Part shown: positions 16,499-25,274 of the stretch, in pieces | How the letters are laid out: each line of letters begins with the position of its first letter | Numbering within the stretch: position 1 is the first letter of the stretch | NCBI GenBank assembly: GCA_021324935.1 | Contig: JAJPIE010000020.1 | Location: 1 to 62,074, forward strand | Reading direction: 5' to 3' | Source: Acidobacteriota bacterium | GTDB lineage: Bacteria; Acidobacteriota; Terriglobia; Acidiferrales; UBA7541 | DNA length: 62,074 nucleotides | Notes under the pieces: model-generated | Databases searched by the model: none | What the model was told of the DNA's origin: nothing | The model's input: the letters and a program-made list of their open reading frames with translations, nothing else | Translations under genes and position numbers: made by a program

Positions 16499-16527
16499 TT
16501 GGTCTGCGCTGATGGTTCCGCTATAAT
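16499..16527 (+). promoter_or_regulatory. Candidate sigma-70 promoter
   Basis: TTGGTC (16499-16504), a 17-base spacer and a perfect TATAAT (16522-16527). It would start transcription near 16534, about 100 bases before the chosen start of the flavoprotein gene. Confidence 0.5.
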
Positions 16528-16639
16528 TCTTGACGTTGCTTGCGTGCTGGCTTGTCTTAGCCCACCCTGCCGCGCACGCGGCGGTCTCGTCAGGTGGGAC
16601 GGGAAGATTCACATACCTTTTGCAGAGTCAAGCGAGACG

Positions 16640-17800
16640 GTGGAACACGATACACACAGGTCCCGGGACTGTCGGGACTACGAAGATGTTGTCGTCATCG
16701 GAAGCTCGGCAGCCGGGCTTTATGCGGCCGCCCGCATTGCTCGCGGCGGCCGGCAGGTCTGTGTCCTGGAGGCAAAGGCAACGCCGGATCCCGCGCCGCG
16801 CACGCTCATCGTCACCGATCAGTTCACAAAGCAAACCAGCCATTCCGCGCGCTCCAGCATTCTGAACGAAATCCGGCGATTTGAACTTTTCACCGACGGG
16901 CGTTCCGCCCAGATTGAATTGAAGCAGCCCGACCTGATTATCGAGCGCTCCCGCCTGATTCGTTCCCTTTCGGAAGAAGCCCAGCATGCTGGCGTGACAC
17001 TGCGTTACGACACGCGATTTCTGGATCTTTCGCCGAACGCCAACGGTCTGCACGTACAGGTCGATCGGAGCGGGAAACGCGAGGAACTGCATGCACTGAG
17101 TGTCGTGGGGGCCGATGGAGCCGCAAGCCGGGTCGCGCGCGCGGCAGGCTGGCCGCCGGTGGAAACGGTTCCGTTGGTCCAGGCGGTCGTGAAATTGCCG
17201 AAGGATTGCCCGCTGGACACCACGCGAGTCTGGTTTATACCCGACGATACCCCCTATTTTTACTGGATGATTCCCGAATCTTCGGAGCGTGCGGCAGTGG
17301 GGGTGATCGGCGAGCATGGCCGCGCCACAAAAGCATGCTTTGACCGTTTCCTGGAAACGAAGGGTTTCGAACCCCTGGAATGGCAGGGCGCGCGCATTCC
17401 CGTCTACAAGAGATGGGTGCCGGTGCAACGGACCGTTGGAAATGGCGAAGTGTACCTTGTCGGAGATGCGGCGGCCCAAGTGAAGGTCTCCACGGTTGGC
17501 GGCATCGTCACGGGATTTCGCGGCGCCCGTGGCGTGGCTGACACCATTTTGCAAAAAAGCACCACCGAGCTTCGCACTCTGCGACGCGAACTGGGCGCCC
17601 ATTGGCTCATCCGGCGCGCCCTGCACGATTTTAAGCAGCAAGACTACTCCCGACTGGTGGATTTGCTAAACGTTTCAACGCGCGAATCGCTCGGTGCAAT
17701 CAATCGCGACGAATCCACGCGCCTGTTATGGAGCGTTATTCGGCGCCAGCCAAAGCTTGTGCTTCTTGGGCTGCGCGGACTCCTTCTCGGAAAGAGGTAA
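16640..17800 (+). CDS. FAD-dependent oxidoreductase, geranylgeranyl-reductase-like
   Basis: Flavoprotein with an N-terminal Rossmann FAD site (VVVIGSSAAGLYAAARIARG) and the second FAD motif VYLVGDAAAQVKVSTVGGIV near the C-terminal third, typical of the geranylgeranyl reductase / FixC / tryptophan-halogenase-like group. GADGAASRVAR is the DG motif. Length from GTG 16640 is 386 residues, normal for the group. The start is uncertain: the frame stays open further upstream, but a promoter at 16499-16527 rules out most of that extension. Such enzymes reduce isoprenoid chains or hydroxylate small molecules. Located between the polyprenyl-phosphate transferase and ugd, a role on the polyprenyl carrier is a guess. 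Confidence 0.8.
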   Translation: MEHDTHRSRDCRDYEDVVVIGSSAAGLYAAARIARGGRQVCVLEAKATPDPAPRTLIVTDQFTKQTSHSARSSILNEIRRFELFTDGRSAQIELKQPDLIIERSRLIRSLSEEAQHAGVTLRYDTRFLDLSPNANGLHVQVDRSGKREELHALSVVGADGAASRVARAAGWPPVETVPLVQAVVKLPKDCPLDTTRVWFIPDDTPYFYWMIPESSERAAVGVIGEHGRATKACFDRFLETKGFEPLEWQGARIPVYKRWVPVQRTVGNGEVYLVGDAAAQVKVSTVGGIVTGFRGARGVADTILQKSTTELRTLRRELGAHWLIRRALHDFKQQDYSRLVDLLNVSTRESLGAINRDESTRLLWSVIRRQPKLVLLGLRGLLLGKR

Positions 17801-17920
17801 AGTCCTCCGGCTGTGTGTTTCACGGAGCAACCCATTGGAAATTTAGCCGGGAGTAACCTCAATCGCCCCATAATAGACCTGTAAATCAAGTGGGTTGTGG
17901 GAATTAAAGGAGACACGAAC

Positions 17921-19270
17921 GTGCGTTTGACGGTAATCGGTTGTGGATATGTGGGACTTGTAACCGGGGCTTGCCTTGCCGCCGCAGGCCATGAAGTGTT
18001 TTGCACGGACATCGATGAAAACCGCATTGCGCAATTGAGTGCCGGCAAAGTTCCCATCTACGAAGAGCATCTCGGCGAGGTCCTTCAGCGGGCCGTCAAA
18101 GAAAAGAAGATCAGTTACACCACGAACACCGGCGAAGCCATTCGTGCTGGTGAAGTGATCTTTATCTGCGTCGGAACACCCCCCAAAGAAAGCGGTGAAG
18201 CCGACCTTTCCGCCATCGATCACGTCGCCCGCCAGATTGCCATGGAAGCGCGCACACCCAAACTCGTGGTGGAGAAGAGCACGGTGCCTGCGTTGACAGG
18301 CGTGCAGCTGCAAAAAGCCCTAGCTGCGTATTCCCCGGATGGCTCGATCAAGTTTCAGGTAGCGTCCAATCCCGAGTTTTTGCGGGAAGGCACGGCGGTT
18401 GGCGACTTCTTTCATCCAGACCGCATCGTAGTGGGCGTGGAAGACGAAAAAAGCGCGGAGACGCTCCGCGAAGTCTACCGCCCCATTCTTGAGAAGCAGT
18501 TTCACTGCCCCGTTCATGCGGGAAAGTGCCCTGCGAACACGGGCGGAGAGCTGCTTGTGACCACCATCAGCAGCGCGGAGCTCATCAAGCACGCATCCAA
18601 TTCATTCCTCGCGTTGAAAATCAGCTATGCCAACGTGATTGCCGACCTGTGTGAACGCATCGGCGCCGACGTCGAGGAAGTGACCCACGCGATGGGCCTG
18701 GATCCGCGCATCGGAACGCAATTCCTGAAGGCCGGACTGGGTTTTGGCGGCTTCTGCTTCCCCAAGGATATCCAGGCTTTCATCCACCTTTCCGCGGCGA
18801 TCGGAGTGGATTTCGACATGTTGAAGGCCGCGGAACGCGTGAACAAGCAGCGTATCGACCGCTTCTTCGACAAAGTCCACAAAGCTCTGTGGGTAATTCG
18901 CGGCAAGCGCGTCGCTGTCCTGGGGTTGGCGTTCAAGGCCAACACCGATGACATTCGCTTCGCCCCCGCTCTGGAAGTGATTCGCCGCCTGCTTGAGGAA
19001 GGCGCCCAGATACAGGCCACCGATCCGCAGGCGATTTCGCGCACGAAACCCTTTTTCCCGAACATTTCATACGTGGATGATCCATACGAAGCGGTGAAAG
19101 GTGCCGACGCTGCTCTGGTCTGCACCGAATGGCCTGCATACAAGAAAATGGATTGGGAAAAGGCGGGCCACCAGATGAGCCGGCGCTTGGTGATTGACGG
19201 CCGTAATCTCTACGATCCGCGAAAGATGCAAGCGCTCGGATTCGAGTACTACTCGTTCGGTCGCTCCTAA
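17921..19270 (+). CDS. ugd: UDP-glucose 6-dehydrogenase
   Basis: NAD-dependent four-electron oxidation of UDP-glucose to UDP-glucuronate. N-terminal NAD domain starts VIGCGYVGLVTGACLAAAGH; CVGTPPKESGEADLS and NPEFLREGTAVGDFFHPDR follow. The catalytic Cys is in LGFGGFCFPKDIQAF and the C-terminal UDP-binding domain has GLAFKANTDDIRFAPALEVI. 449 residues from the GTG at 17921, which has AAAGGAGA eight bases upstream; the longer ORF from 17897 runs through that ribosome site. The next gene, on the opposite strand and only 39 bases away, is the enzyme that uses the product. Confidence 0.95.
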   Translation: MRLTVIGCGYVGLVTGACLAAAGHEVFCTDIDENRIAQLSAGKVPIYEEHLGEVLQRAVKEKKISYTTNTGEAIRAGEVIFICVGTPPKESGEADLSAIDHVARQIAMEARTPKLVVEKSTVPALTGVQLQKALAAYSPDGSIKFQVASNPEFLREGTAVGDFFHPDRIVVGVEDEKSAETLREVYRPILEKQFHCPVHAGKCPANTGGELLVTTISSAELIKHASNSFLALKISYANVIADLCERIGADVEEVTHAMGLDPRIGTQFLKAGLGFGGFCFPKDIQAFIHLSAAIGVDFDMLKAAERVNKQRIDRFFDKVHKALWVIRGKRVAVLGLAFKANTDDIRFAPALEVIRRLLEEGAQIQATDPQAISRTKPFFPNISYVDDPYEAVKGADAALVCTEWPAYKKMDWEKAGHQMSRRLVIDGRNLYDPRKMQALGFEYYSFGRS

Positions 19271-19309
19271 CCATAGCGTGGAGCAGCGCTGACCGCACGG
19301 CGTCGCTGT

Positions 19310-20260
19310 CTAGCGACGCTCAATCGTCTTCGCGTATTGCTCCTTGAAATATTGCAGTGTCAGCCGCAAACCTTCTTCCAGACCCACTTTCGGCTCCCAT
19401 CCGAGGAGCTTACCGGCCTTGGAAATATCAGGCCGCCGCTGCTTGGGATCGTCTTCCGGCAAGGGCTCGAAGATAATCTTTGGCGCGTTGGGAAATTCCG
19501 CGCGGATGCGTTCGGCGAACTCCAGAATCGTCAACTCAGTGGGATTTCCTATATTGGTCGGAAGGTGTTCGTTCGACTGGCTCAAATGGTAAATGCCTTC
19601 GACCAAGTCGGAAACGTAACAGAAACTCCGTGTCTGATTGCCCGCTCCATAAACCGTCAGCGGCTGTCCGCTGAGCGCCTGGTAGACAAAGTTCGGCAAC
19701 GCTCTGCCGTCGTTCAGACGCATGCGGGGACCATAGGTGTTGAAGATGCGCACGATATGCGTATCGACGCCAAGGTGCCGGTGATAGGCCATCGTGGTCG
19801 CTTCGGCGAATCGTTTCGCTTCGTCGTAGACGCTGCGTGGACCGATGGGATTCACTCGGCCCCAGTAGGATTCGCTTTGCGGCGAAATGTCCGGATCGCC
19901 GTAGCACTCGCTGGTGGATGCCAGTAGAAACTTGGCTTTCTTCTCATGCGCCAGATCCAGAGCGTGCATGGTAGCAATCGAACCAACCTTTAATGTTTCA
20001 ATCGGAAATTTCAAATAATCGGGCGGGCTGGCGGGGGAAGCAAAATGAAAAACGTAGCCTACCTCTCCGGCGACCCGGAGCGGTTCGCTTACATCCTTCT
20101 TCTCAAACCGGAACTTCGGATTCCCGCCCAGATGCGCGATGTTCGCTTCGCTGCCCGTAATCAGGTTGTCCATGGCAAGGACTTCCCAGCCCTCCGCCAG
20201 TAACCGGTCGCACAAATGCGACCCCAGAAAACCCGCTCCGCCTGTAACGACCGCTCTCAT
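19310..20260 (-). CDS. UDP-glucuronate decarboxylase (UDP-xylose synthase)
   Basis: Extended short-chain dehydrogenase of 316 residues. NAD site [16 protein letters not shown] at the N-terminus; [15 protein letters not shown] is in the form [20 protein letters not shown], which together with the block [20 protein letters not shown] is the signature of UXS-type decarboxylases; the catalytic YDEAK (Tyr/Lys) is in it. It converts UDP-glucuronate to UDP-xylose. ATG 20260 has GGAGG five bases upstream; the 53-residue extension in the longest ORF is noncoding. It converges on ugd, so both enzymes of the route sit side by side but on opposite strands. Confidence 0.94.
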   Translation of the reverse strand: MRAVVTGGAGFLGSHLCDRLLAEGWEVLAMDNLITGSEANIAHLGGNPKFRFEKKDVSEPLRVAGEVGYVFHFASPASPPDYLKFPIETLKVGSIATMHALDLAHEKKAKFLLASTSECYGDPDISPQSESYWGRVNPIGPRSVYDEAKRFAEATTMAYHRHLGVDTHIVRIFNTYGPRMRLNDGRALPNFVYQALSGQPLTVYGAGNQTRSFCYVSDLVEGIYHLSQSNEHLPTNIGNPTELTILEFAERIRAEFPNAPKIIFEPLPEDDPKQRRPDISKAGKLLGWEPKVGLEEGLRLTLQYFKEQYAKTIERR

Positions 20261-20285
20261 TCGGCCTCCGTGGTGTTCCAAAAGC

Positions 20286-20299
20286 GTTAAGTTTAACGT
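20286..20299. promoter_or_regulatory. Palindrome upstream of UDP-xylose synthase
   Basis: CGTTAA-GT-TTAACG, a perfect six-base inverted repeat with a two-base centre, 26 bases upstream of the start of the decarboxylase gene and within a divergent intergenic region. It may be an operator. The flank AAAAGCGTTAA recurs beside another palindrome at 56869-56879. Confidence 0.3.
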
Positions 20300-20400
20300 G
20301 CCCGGGGGAATTTTGGCCAATCCAATTCCCGGATTTGCGCTGCCAGATTCGCTCGGATTAGCATGGTCGGGAGCGCCAAACCTCCGGCGCTGCGTCACTG

Positions 20401-21072
20401 ATGTTTTTGATTCATGCAACCATCATGCCCGGTACTTCGCTCCGCCCGTCGCGAGCCGTGCGGCTGTTTTCGATTTTGCTAGCGCTCTTGGCGATCGGCG
20501 TGTTCGCCCTTAGAGATCTCGGCCGTTGGCTGGATCGCGAAGACCCCTTGCAAACGTCGGCTGCCATTGCCGTCCTCAGCGGACACATGCCCGATCGCGC
20601 CCTGGAAGCGGCGAAACTCTATAAACAGGGCTATGCGCCGCAAGTCTGGCTTTCCTATTCAGTGGAACCCGGCGCCACGCTCCAAAAGTATGGGATTCCC
20701 TTCGCTGGCGAAGAAACCTACGATCGTCTGCTTCTGCTCCACGAAGGAGTGCCGGAAAGCGCCATTCATGTGCTCGATCCGCCAATCGTCAACACCGCCG
20801 ACGAAATGCTCACCTTCGGCGCGGCACTCCGGAAGGAAAATCTCCATCGCATCATCATCGTGACATCCAAACTGCACACCCGCCGAACTGCCACATTATG
20901 GAGAAGACTTTCTTCCCGGGATGGAGAGGCGCTCGTTCGCGGAGTAGCAGGAGACCGGGAATTGGTTGATCATTGGTGGCGGAGCACGGGCGGCGCGCTG
21001 GATGTGGTGCGCGAAGTGCTTGGCTTGCTTAACGCTTGGGCGGGACTTCCCCTACAACCCGCGGGTTCTTGA
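20401..21072 (+). CDS. YdcF/ElyC-like DUF218 protein
   Basis: 223 residues with one N-terminal membrane helix ([20 protein letters not shown]) and a periplasmic-facing DUF218 domain: [20 protein letters not shown], then [21 protein letters not shown] and [13 protein letters not shown]. The family includes SanA, YdcF and ElyC; ElyC affects peptidoglycan and undecaprenyl-phosphate-dependent envelope assembly in E. coli. Position in a glycan cluster using polyprenyl-linked intermediates agrees with an envelope role, though the reaction is unknown. ATG 20401 is used; ATG 20425 is also possible. Convergent with the CpsB-like gene, 11 bases between stops. Confidence 0.85.
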   Translation: MFLIHATIMPGTSLRPSRAVRLFSILLALLAIGVFALRDLGRWLDREDPLQTSAAIAVLSGHMPDRALEAAKLYKQGYAPQVWLSYSVEPGATLQKYGIPFAGEETYDRLLLLHEGVPESAIHVLDPPIVNTADEMLTFGAALRKENLHRIIIVTSKLHTRRTATLWRRLSSRDGEALVRGVAGDRELVDHWWRSTGGALDVVREVLGLLNAWAGLPLQPAGS

Positions 21073-21083
21073 AATCCGTAGGC

Positions 21084-21854
21084 CTAGAAGAAGAAAAAGC
21101 GTTTCCTTTTTCGCCGATCCACCGTTGCAGCTAGCTCAGGGGTATACGGCAGCGCTTCACCGTGGAAGGCCGCGCGCGGATTATCGACCAACAGCGATTG
21201 AGCAACCGCGCTTCCGTGTTTGTCCGCGATGGCTTCCAGGGCAAATCCAAGCTTCACGGGGCGCCTGCCGGTGTTGTGTCCGTCGCTCGACACAAAATGC
21301 ACCAACCCCTGCCTGATCCAGTTCCAGGCATCTTCCTGCGCGCCTTGCCCAAACACCCCAGTTAGCGAGCCCGCGGTGATCTGCACAAAACAACCGATGC
21401 GTACCCACGCTTGCAGGCGTTCGGGTTGCGAGCGCAGAATCCCATTTCGCTCGGGGTGCGTGATGATGGGCCGCAAACCCATCAACTGCAATTCATGCAA
21501 CGTATGATCCATGGCAGGCGGTATGGAGAATTCGTTGAATTCAACCAGCAGATAATCTTTCTGATTGATGCAGTAAGGTGCGGGGTTCTTTTTCAGAACC
21601 ATCAGATTTTCGTGATTAAGATGGAAATCGCATCCGGTGGCGAGCGTCAGGCGCCCTTCCAGGCGCTGCTGGAGATCATCCTTGGCCGCTCGCACTTTGG
21701 CAAAATCAAAAGGATATTCCGTGCAGGCGTGCGGCGTGGCGACCACATGTGTGATGCCGTCCTGAATGGCTTCCTCGGCCATGGCAAGAGATTCTTCGAT
21801 GGTCTTGGCGCCGTCATCCAACGCGGGCAGAATGTGGCAATGTAAGTCGACCAT
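21084..21854 (-). CDS. CpsB/CapC-like tyrosine-protein phosphatase (PHP domain)
   Basis: PHP-fold metallophosphatase, 256 residues. The metal motif MVDLHCHILPALDDGAKTIE opens the protein, then VVATPHACTEYPF, a DFHLNHENL block and IITHPERNGIL, and finally FVSSDGHNTGRR. These match CpsB/Wzb-type phosphatases that dephosphorylate the BY-kinase which controls capsule chain length. No BY-kinase or Wza is present in the window, so its substrate must be encoded elsewhere, or it serves another substrate. The C-terminus ends in a basic run RRKRKRFFFF. Cytosolic. It lies 17 bases downstream of a TauE-like transporter on the same strand, so they may be cotranscribed. Confidence 0.9.
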   Translation of the reverse strand: MVDLHCHILPALDDGAKTIEESLAMAEEAIQDGITHVVATPHACTEYPFDFAKVRAAKDDLQQRLEGRLTLATGCDFHLNHENLMVLKKNPAPYCINQKDYLLVEFNEFSIPPAMDHTLHELQLMGLRPIITHPERNGILRSQPERLQAWVRIGCFVQITAGSLTGVFGQGAQEDAWNWIRQGLVHFVSSDGHNTGRRPVKLGFALEAIADKHGSAVAQSLLVDNPRAAFHGEALPYTPELAATVDRRKRKRFFFF

Positions 21855-21871
21855 GCAACATTAAGTATGCT

Positions 21872-22651
21872 TCAATGCTGCCACGCGGAGAAGACCTGCC
21901 AGACGCCCAAGACAAACATCAGCACGGCAAACACCTGGCGCATCAGCTTGGGATTCAGCTGACGGGCGATCATGCCGCCTAAGATTCCTCCAAGAAAAAC
22001 GCCTGGTATCAGCAAGAGTCCGGTATGCCAGTTAACATAGCCGGCTTTCCAATACATCAGAAATGCCAATAGACCTGTAGGCGGGATAAGTGCGACCAGG
22101 CTGGTTCCCTGCGCCTTGTGTTGCGAAAACCCGAAAAACAGGCTGAGCAGCGGCACCAGCAAAACCCCGCCGCCGATACCAACCATGCCCGCGGCAACGC
22201 CGCAGAATCCCGCCGTAAGAAAAATACCGACTGTCCGCCAAAACTTTTCACTCGAAGAGGATTTCTCCGGCTTCTGCTCGGCTTGGGGCGCCTTCGTCTT
22301 GCGCCACAGCAGCACGGCCGAAAGCATCAGAAAACCCCCGAATATTCCCTTCAGCATATCCGAAGGCAAGGGCACGGCAATTTTTCCGCCCACGTAGCCG
22401 CCGAGTAAAAATCCGATGGCGCAATAGATACCCGCGCGCAGGTCCACCAGCTTGTTTTTCCAGTATTCGCGCAGCGCACCCAGTCCTATGGGCGGAAGCA
22501 GGATGAAAAGCGACGTACCCTGCGCCAGGTGCTGGTCGTAGTGCAGCAGGTAGACCATAGCGGGCACCAGCACGACGCCGCCGCCTATCCCCAAAAGGCC
22601 AACCAGGATCCCAATGGTCAATCCCAGCGCCAGAATCAGAAGATATGTCAT
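21872..22651 (-). CDS. TauE/SafE-family sulfite/anion exporter
   Basis: Polytopic inner-membrane protein of 259 residues with about eight helices, built from two repeats. Each repeat has a GIGGGV motif: LVGLLGIGGGVVLVPAMVYL near residue 20 and GMVGIGGGVLLVPLLSLFFG near 160, each followed by A-Q-G-T-S-L. Family members export sulfite, sulfoacetate, taurine-derived or other organic anions. No sulfur gene is adjacent, so the substrate is open. It precedes the CpsB-like gene on the minus strand and is divergent from the dehydrogenase at 22898. Confidence 0.9.
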   Translation of the reverse strand: MTYLLILALGLTIGILVGLLGIGGGVVLVPAMVYLLHYDQHLAQGTSLFILLPPIGLGALREYWKNKLVDLRAGIYCAIGFLLGGYVGGKIAVPLPSDMLKGIFGGFLMLSAVLLWRKTKAPQAEQKPEKSSSSEKFWRTVGIFLTAGFCGVAAGMVGIGGGVLLVPLLSLFFGFSQHKAQGTSLVALIPPTGLLAFLMYWKAGYVNWHTGLLLIPGVFLGGILGGMIARQLNPKLMRQVFAVLMFVLGVWQVFSAWQH

Positions 22652-22897
22652 GAGCCCCTGTGCTTAATCGCGTTCGTGTGGTTGCACGCATTGAGCGCCA
22701 CCTATCTTGCCCTCTCTCCCGCTGAATGGCAAACCGCGAATCAGCGTTGAAGCGGCAAGTGTCGTGAAAATTTTGCAAAATTCGCCGCCGTTCTTCGGAG
22801 GAAACACCGGAAACTGCTATAGTAGCTATGGCTACGGCTTCCCAAGCCCAAATTTCTGCCTGATGCGAGTCAGTGCTCAGGAGTCCGTTTTCATCTC

Positions 22898-24253
22898 ATG
22901 GCTACAGATAGACGACCCGAATATTTTAAAGGCGCGCAGCTCAAAGTCGCCATCATCGGATGTGGTTACGTCGGTTTGCCGCTCGCGCTGCGTTTTGCGG
23001 AAGCCGGGCACAAGGTCACCGGCTTCGATACCGATCCCGACAAGGTGAAGATGCTGAATGCGGGCAAGTCGTATATCGACCATATTCCGCAAACGAAGAT
23101 TCAGCAATTTGTGAACAGCCGTCACTTCAGTGCGGTCACCGATTTTTCCCGGTTGAGTGAGGTGGACGTCATCATCATCTGCGTGCCCACTCCGCTGAAC
23201 GAGTATCGCGAACCGGACCTCAGCTACGTCGAGAACACCGCCAAGGCAATTCAGCCTCATCTAATGCGCGGCCAACTCGTCGTGCTGGAGTCCACCACGT
23301 ATCCGGGCACGACCGAAGAGCTGGTTTTGCCAATTTTGGAAAGAAGCGGGCTTCGCTGCCCCGTCGCATCCGGCCCGGAAAATGAAAATGTCCCATTGGA
23401 TTTTTTCCTGGCCTTCTCGCCCGAACGCGAAGATCCGGGTAACCGGCAATATGGCCTTGCACAGATTCCGAAGGTTGTCGGCGGTATCAATCCCCCAAGC
23501 GGCCGTGCGGCCCAGGCGCTTTACGCGCAGGTTGTCGCTCGAGTGATTCCCGTGAGCTCGACGCGCGCGGCGGAAATGACCAAGCTGCTCGAAAATATCT
23601 TCCGCTGCGTCAATATTGCGCTGGTCAACGAACTCAAACTTCTGTGCCTGCGCATGGGCATGGATGTTTGGGAAGTAATCGACGCCGCGTCCACAAAGCC
23701 CTTTGGGTTCATGCCGTTCTACCCGGGCCCCGGCCTGGGCGGACACTGCATTCCCGTGGACCCTTTCTACCTTTCCTGGAAAGCACGAGAGTATGATTTC
23801 GCCACGCGCTTTATCGAGCTCGCGGGCGAGATCAACTCCTCGATGCCGTATCACGTCGTGGAATCGCTCTCGCAAGCGCTTGACATGCAGAAGAAGAGCC
23901 TGCGCGGCTCGAAGGTCTTGATCCTTGGGGTCGCTTACAAAAAGGATGTCGATGACCTGCGCGAATCCCCCACGCTGAAAATCATGGAGATCCTTCACAA
24001 GCGCGGCGTAGCCTTCGATTACAACGATCCCTATTTCCCGCAACTCCACAAAATGCGGCATTACGACTATTCCCACATGAAATCCGTTCCTTTGAGCGCG
24101 GAATCGATTGGCCAGTACGATGCGGTCCTGATTGCAACGGATCATTCGAGTTACGACTTCGGGGCCGTCGTGGACGCCGCAAAGCTCGTAATTGACACCC
24201 GCAATGCCACGCGCCGCGTCATTCGGCACCGCGCCAAAATCGTTCTTTGTTAG
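22898..24253 (+). CDS. UDP-N-acetylhexosamine dehydrogenase-like enzyme (WbpA/TviB group)
   Basis: Nucleotide-sugar 6-dehydrogenase, 451 residues. NAD domain VAIIGCGYVGLPLALRFAEA; VPTPLNEYREPDLSYV; FLAFSPEREDPGN; catalytic Cys in GPGLGGHCIPVDPFYLSWKA; C-terminal VLILGVAYKKDVDDLRESP. The GGHCIPVDP form and the GFMPFYPGPG block place it with WbpA/VipA/TviB, which oxidise UDP-GlcNAc or UDP-GalNAc, rather than with ugd. With the epimerase at 25275 it could make UDP-GlcNAcA or UDP-GalNAcA. Ribosome site AGGAG is 13 bases from the ATG, rather far. Substrate is inferred from subfamily. Confidence 0.92.
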   Translation: MATDRRPEYFKGAQLKVAIIGCGYVGLPLALRFAEAGHKVTGFDTDPDKVKMLNAGKSYIDHIPQTKIQQFVNSRHFSAVTDFSRLSEVDVIIICVPTPLNEYREPDLSYVENTAKAIQPHLMRGQLVVLESTTYPGTTEELVLPILERSGLRCPVASGPENENVPLDFFLAFSPEREDPGNRQYGLAQIPKVVGGINPPSGRAAQALYAQVVARVIPVSSTRAAEMTKLLENIFRCVNIALVNELKLLCLRMGMDVWEVIDAASTKPFGFMPFYPGPGLGGHCIPVDPFYLSWKAREYDFATRFIELAGEINSSMPYHVVESLSQALDMQKKSLRGSKVLILGVAYKKDVDDLRESPTLKIMEILHKRGVAFDYNDPYFPQLHKMRHYDYSHMKSVPLSAESIGQYDAVLIATDHSSYDFGAVVDAAKLVIDTRNATRRVIRHRAKIVLC

Positions 24254-24300
24254 GAATTCAGGGCCGTGCCTTGCCGTCCGTCGCGGGAGCTTCTCTGGTG

Positions 24301-25185
24301 TTAGTGCACCTTGGTAAGTTCAACGCGCGCCGTCGCCACCGGTAAAACCGCTTCCATCAAAACGGGCAGCCGCTCCGGACTTTGGGCGATGTAGAGCAGG
24401 AAGTGCGCGTCTTTCATTTCCGCTCCGTTGTCCATTACGTGGATTTCAATCTTCGTCGTGTTGAATTTTCCGGCCGTCACGCTCACGCCTTGATCTCGGG
24501 CCACCAGAACCGCGCGCACATCATAAAGTTTGTGCCCGTCAAAGACCGGCGAACGCACCAGCGTGACTTTGTTCCAGTCCACGCTCCGGAGGTACATCAA
24601 CATTCCTAAGGGATCGCGAGTTCCAGGCAGTACGCGCGCGGCGACTGCATCCGGCGGTGCGGGATCCTTGCTGGAAGAGAGCATCCTCTCCACGGTGTCC
24701 ACTTTTTGCCCGCGCTCGCTCAAATGCATTTCGTACTGCAAGCTGCTCATGTTCGAAGCTTCGCTGTAGGAATCGAACTGGTCATCCAGTTCGAAGACCA
24801 TCCGGTAGGGATTCTCGGTATGCGCGAAGGCCTGAAAGTGCCAGGCGATTTTTCCGTCAAGGTTGCGTCGGTCGCCAACTTTGACCCTCAAATCCGCTAC
24901 CGTGCTGTTCAGCTTGGTCACGTTCGCCGCAAACTCCAATGTTTCTCCCGCGCGCGGCGCAAACTCCGGCGGCGCGACCGAAGCTTCTCCTTTTTCCACC
25001 GCGGCATTGGAGGCAGGAGCTTTGCCAGCCATCCCCGTATTTGGCGGCACAGTTCGCGGAGACTCGACGACGCCTGGCGTGAGCACCGGCACTGGCTGTG
25101 CCGCACTGTACTTCCGATAGGCCCAATAGCCCGCGCCAAAAACAATGGCTGCCGCCAACAGTCCGCTGAACACTCGTCTTCCCAT
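24301..25185 (-). CDS. DUF3108 domain protein, membrane anchored
   Basis: 294 residues. N-terminal membrane anchor or signal (FSGLLAAAIVFGAGYWAYRK), a Pro/Ala-rich linker (about 35-85), then a DUF3108 beta-sandwich domain from about residue 85: AGETLEFAANVTKLNSTVA, KIAWHFQAFAHTENPYRMVF, VFDGHKLYDVRAVL and KFNTTKIEIHVMDNG. DUF3108 proteins are periplasmic and resemble the LolA/LolB fold; they are often near LPS or glycan genes, but function is not established. Divergent from the epimerase (89-base gap) and 1.1 kb before lptD. Confidence 0.85.
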   Translation of the reverse strand: MGRRVFSGLLAAAIVFGAGYWAYRKYSAAQPVPVLTPGVVESPRTVPPNTGMAGKAPASNAAVEKGEASVAPPEFAPRAGETLEFAANVTKLNSTVADLRVKVGDRRNLDGKIAWHFQAFAHTENPYRMVFELDDQFDSYSEASNMSSLQYEMHLSERGQKVDTVERMLSSSKDPAPPDAVAARVLPGTRDPLGMLMYLRSVDWNKVTLVRSPVFDGHKLYDVRAVLVARDQGVSVTAGKFNTTKIEIHVMDNGAEMKDAHFLLYIAQSPERLPVLMEAVLPVATARVELTKVH

Positions 25186-25274
25186 AGTTTTTGCGCGCCG
25201 CCCCGCTTTTCCAGCTTTTTACGCTGCCCTCTCATCGTACAATAAGATGTCTTTTGCGGCAGGAGGCGGAACGC

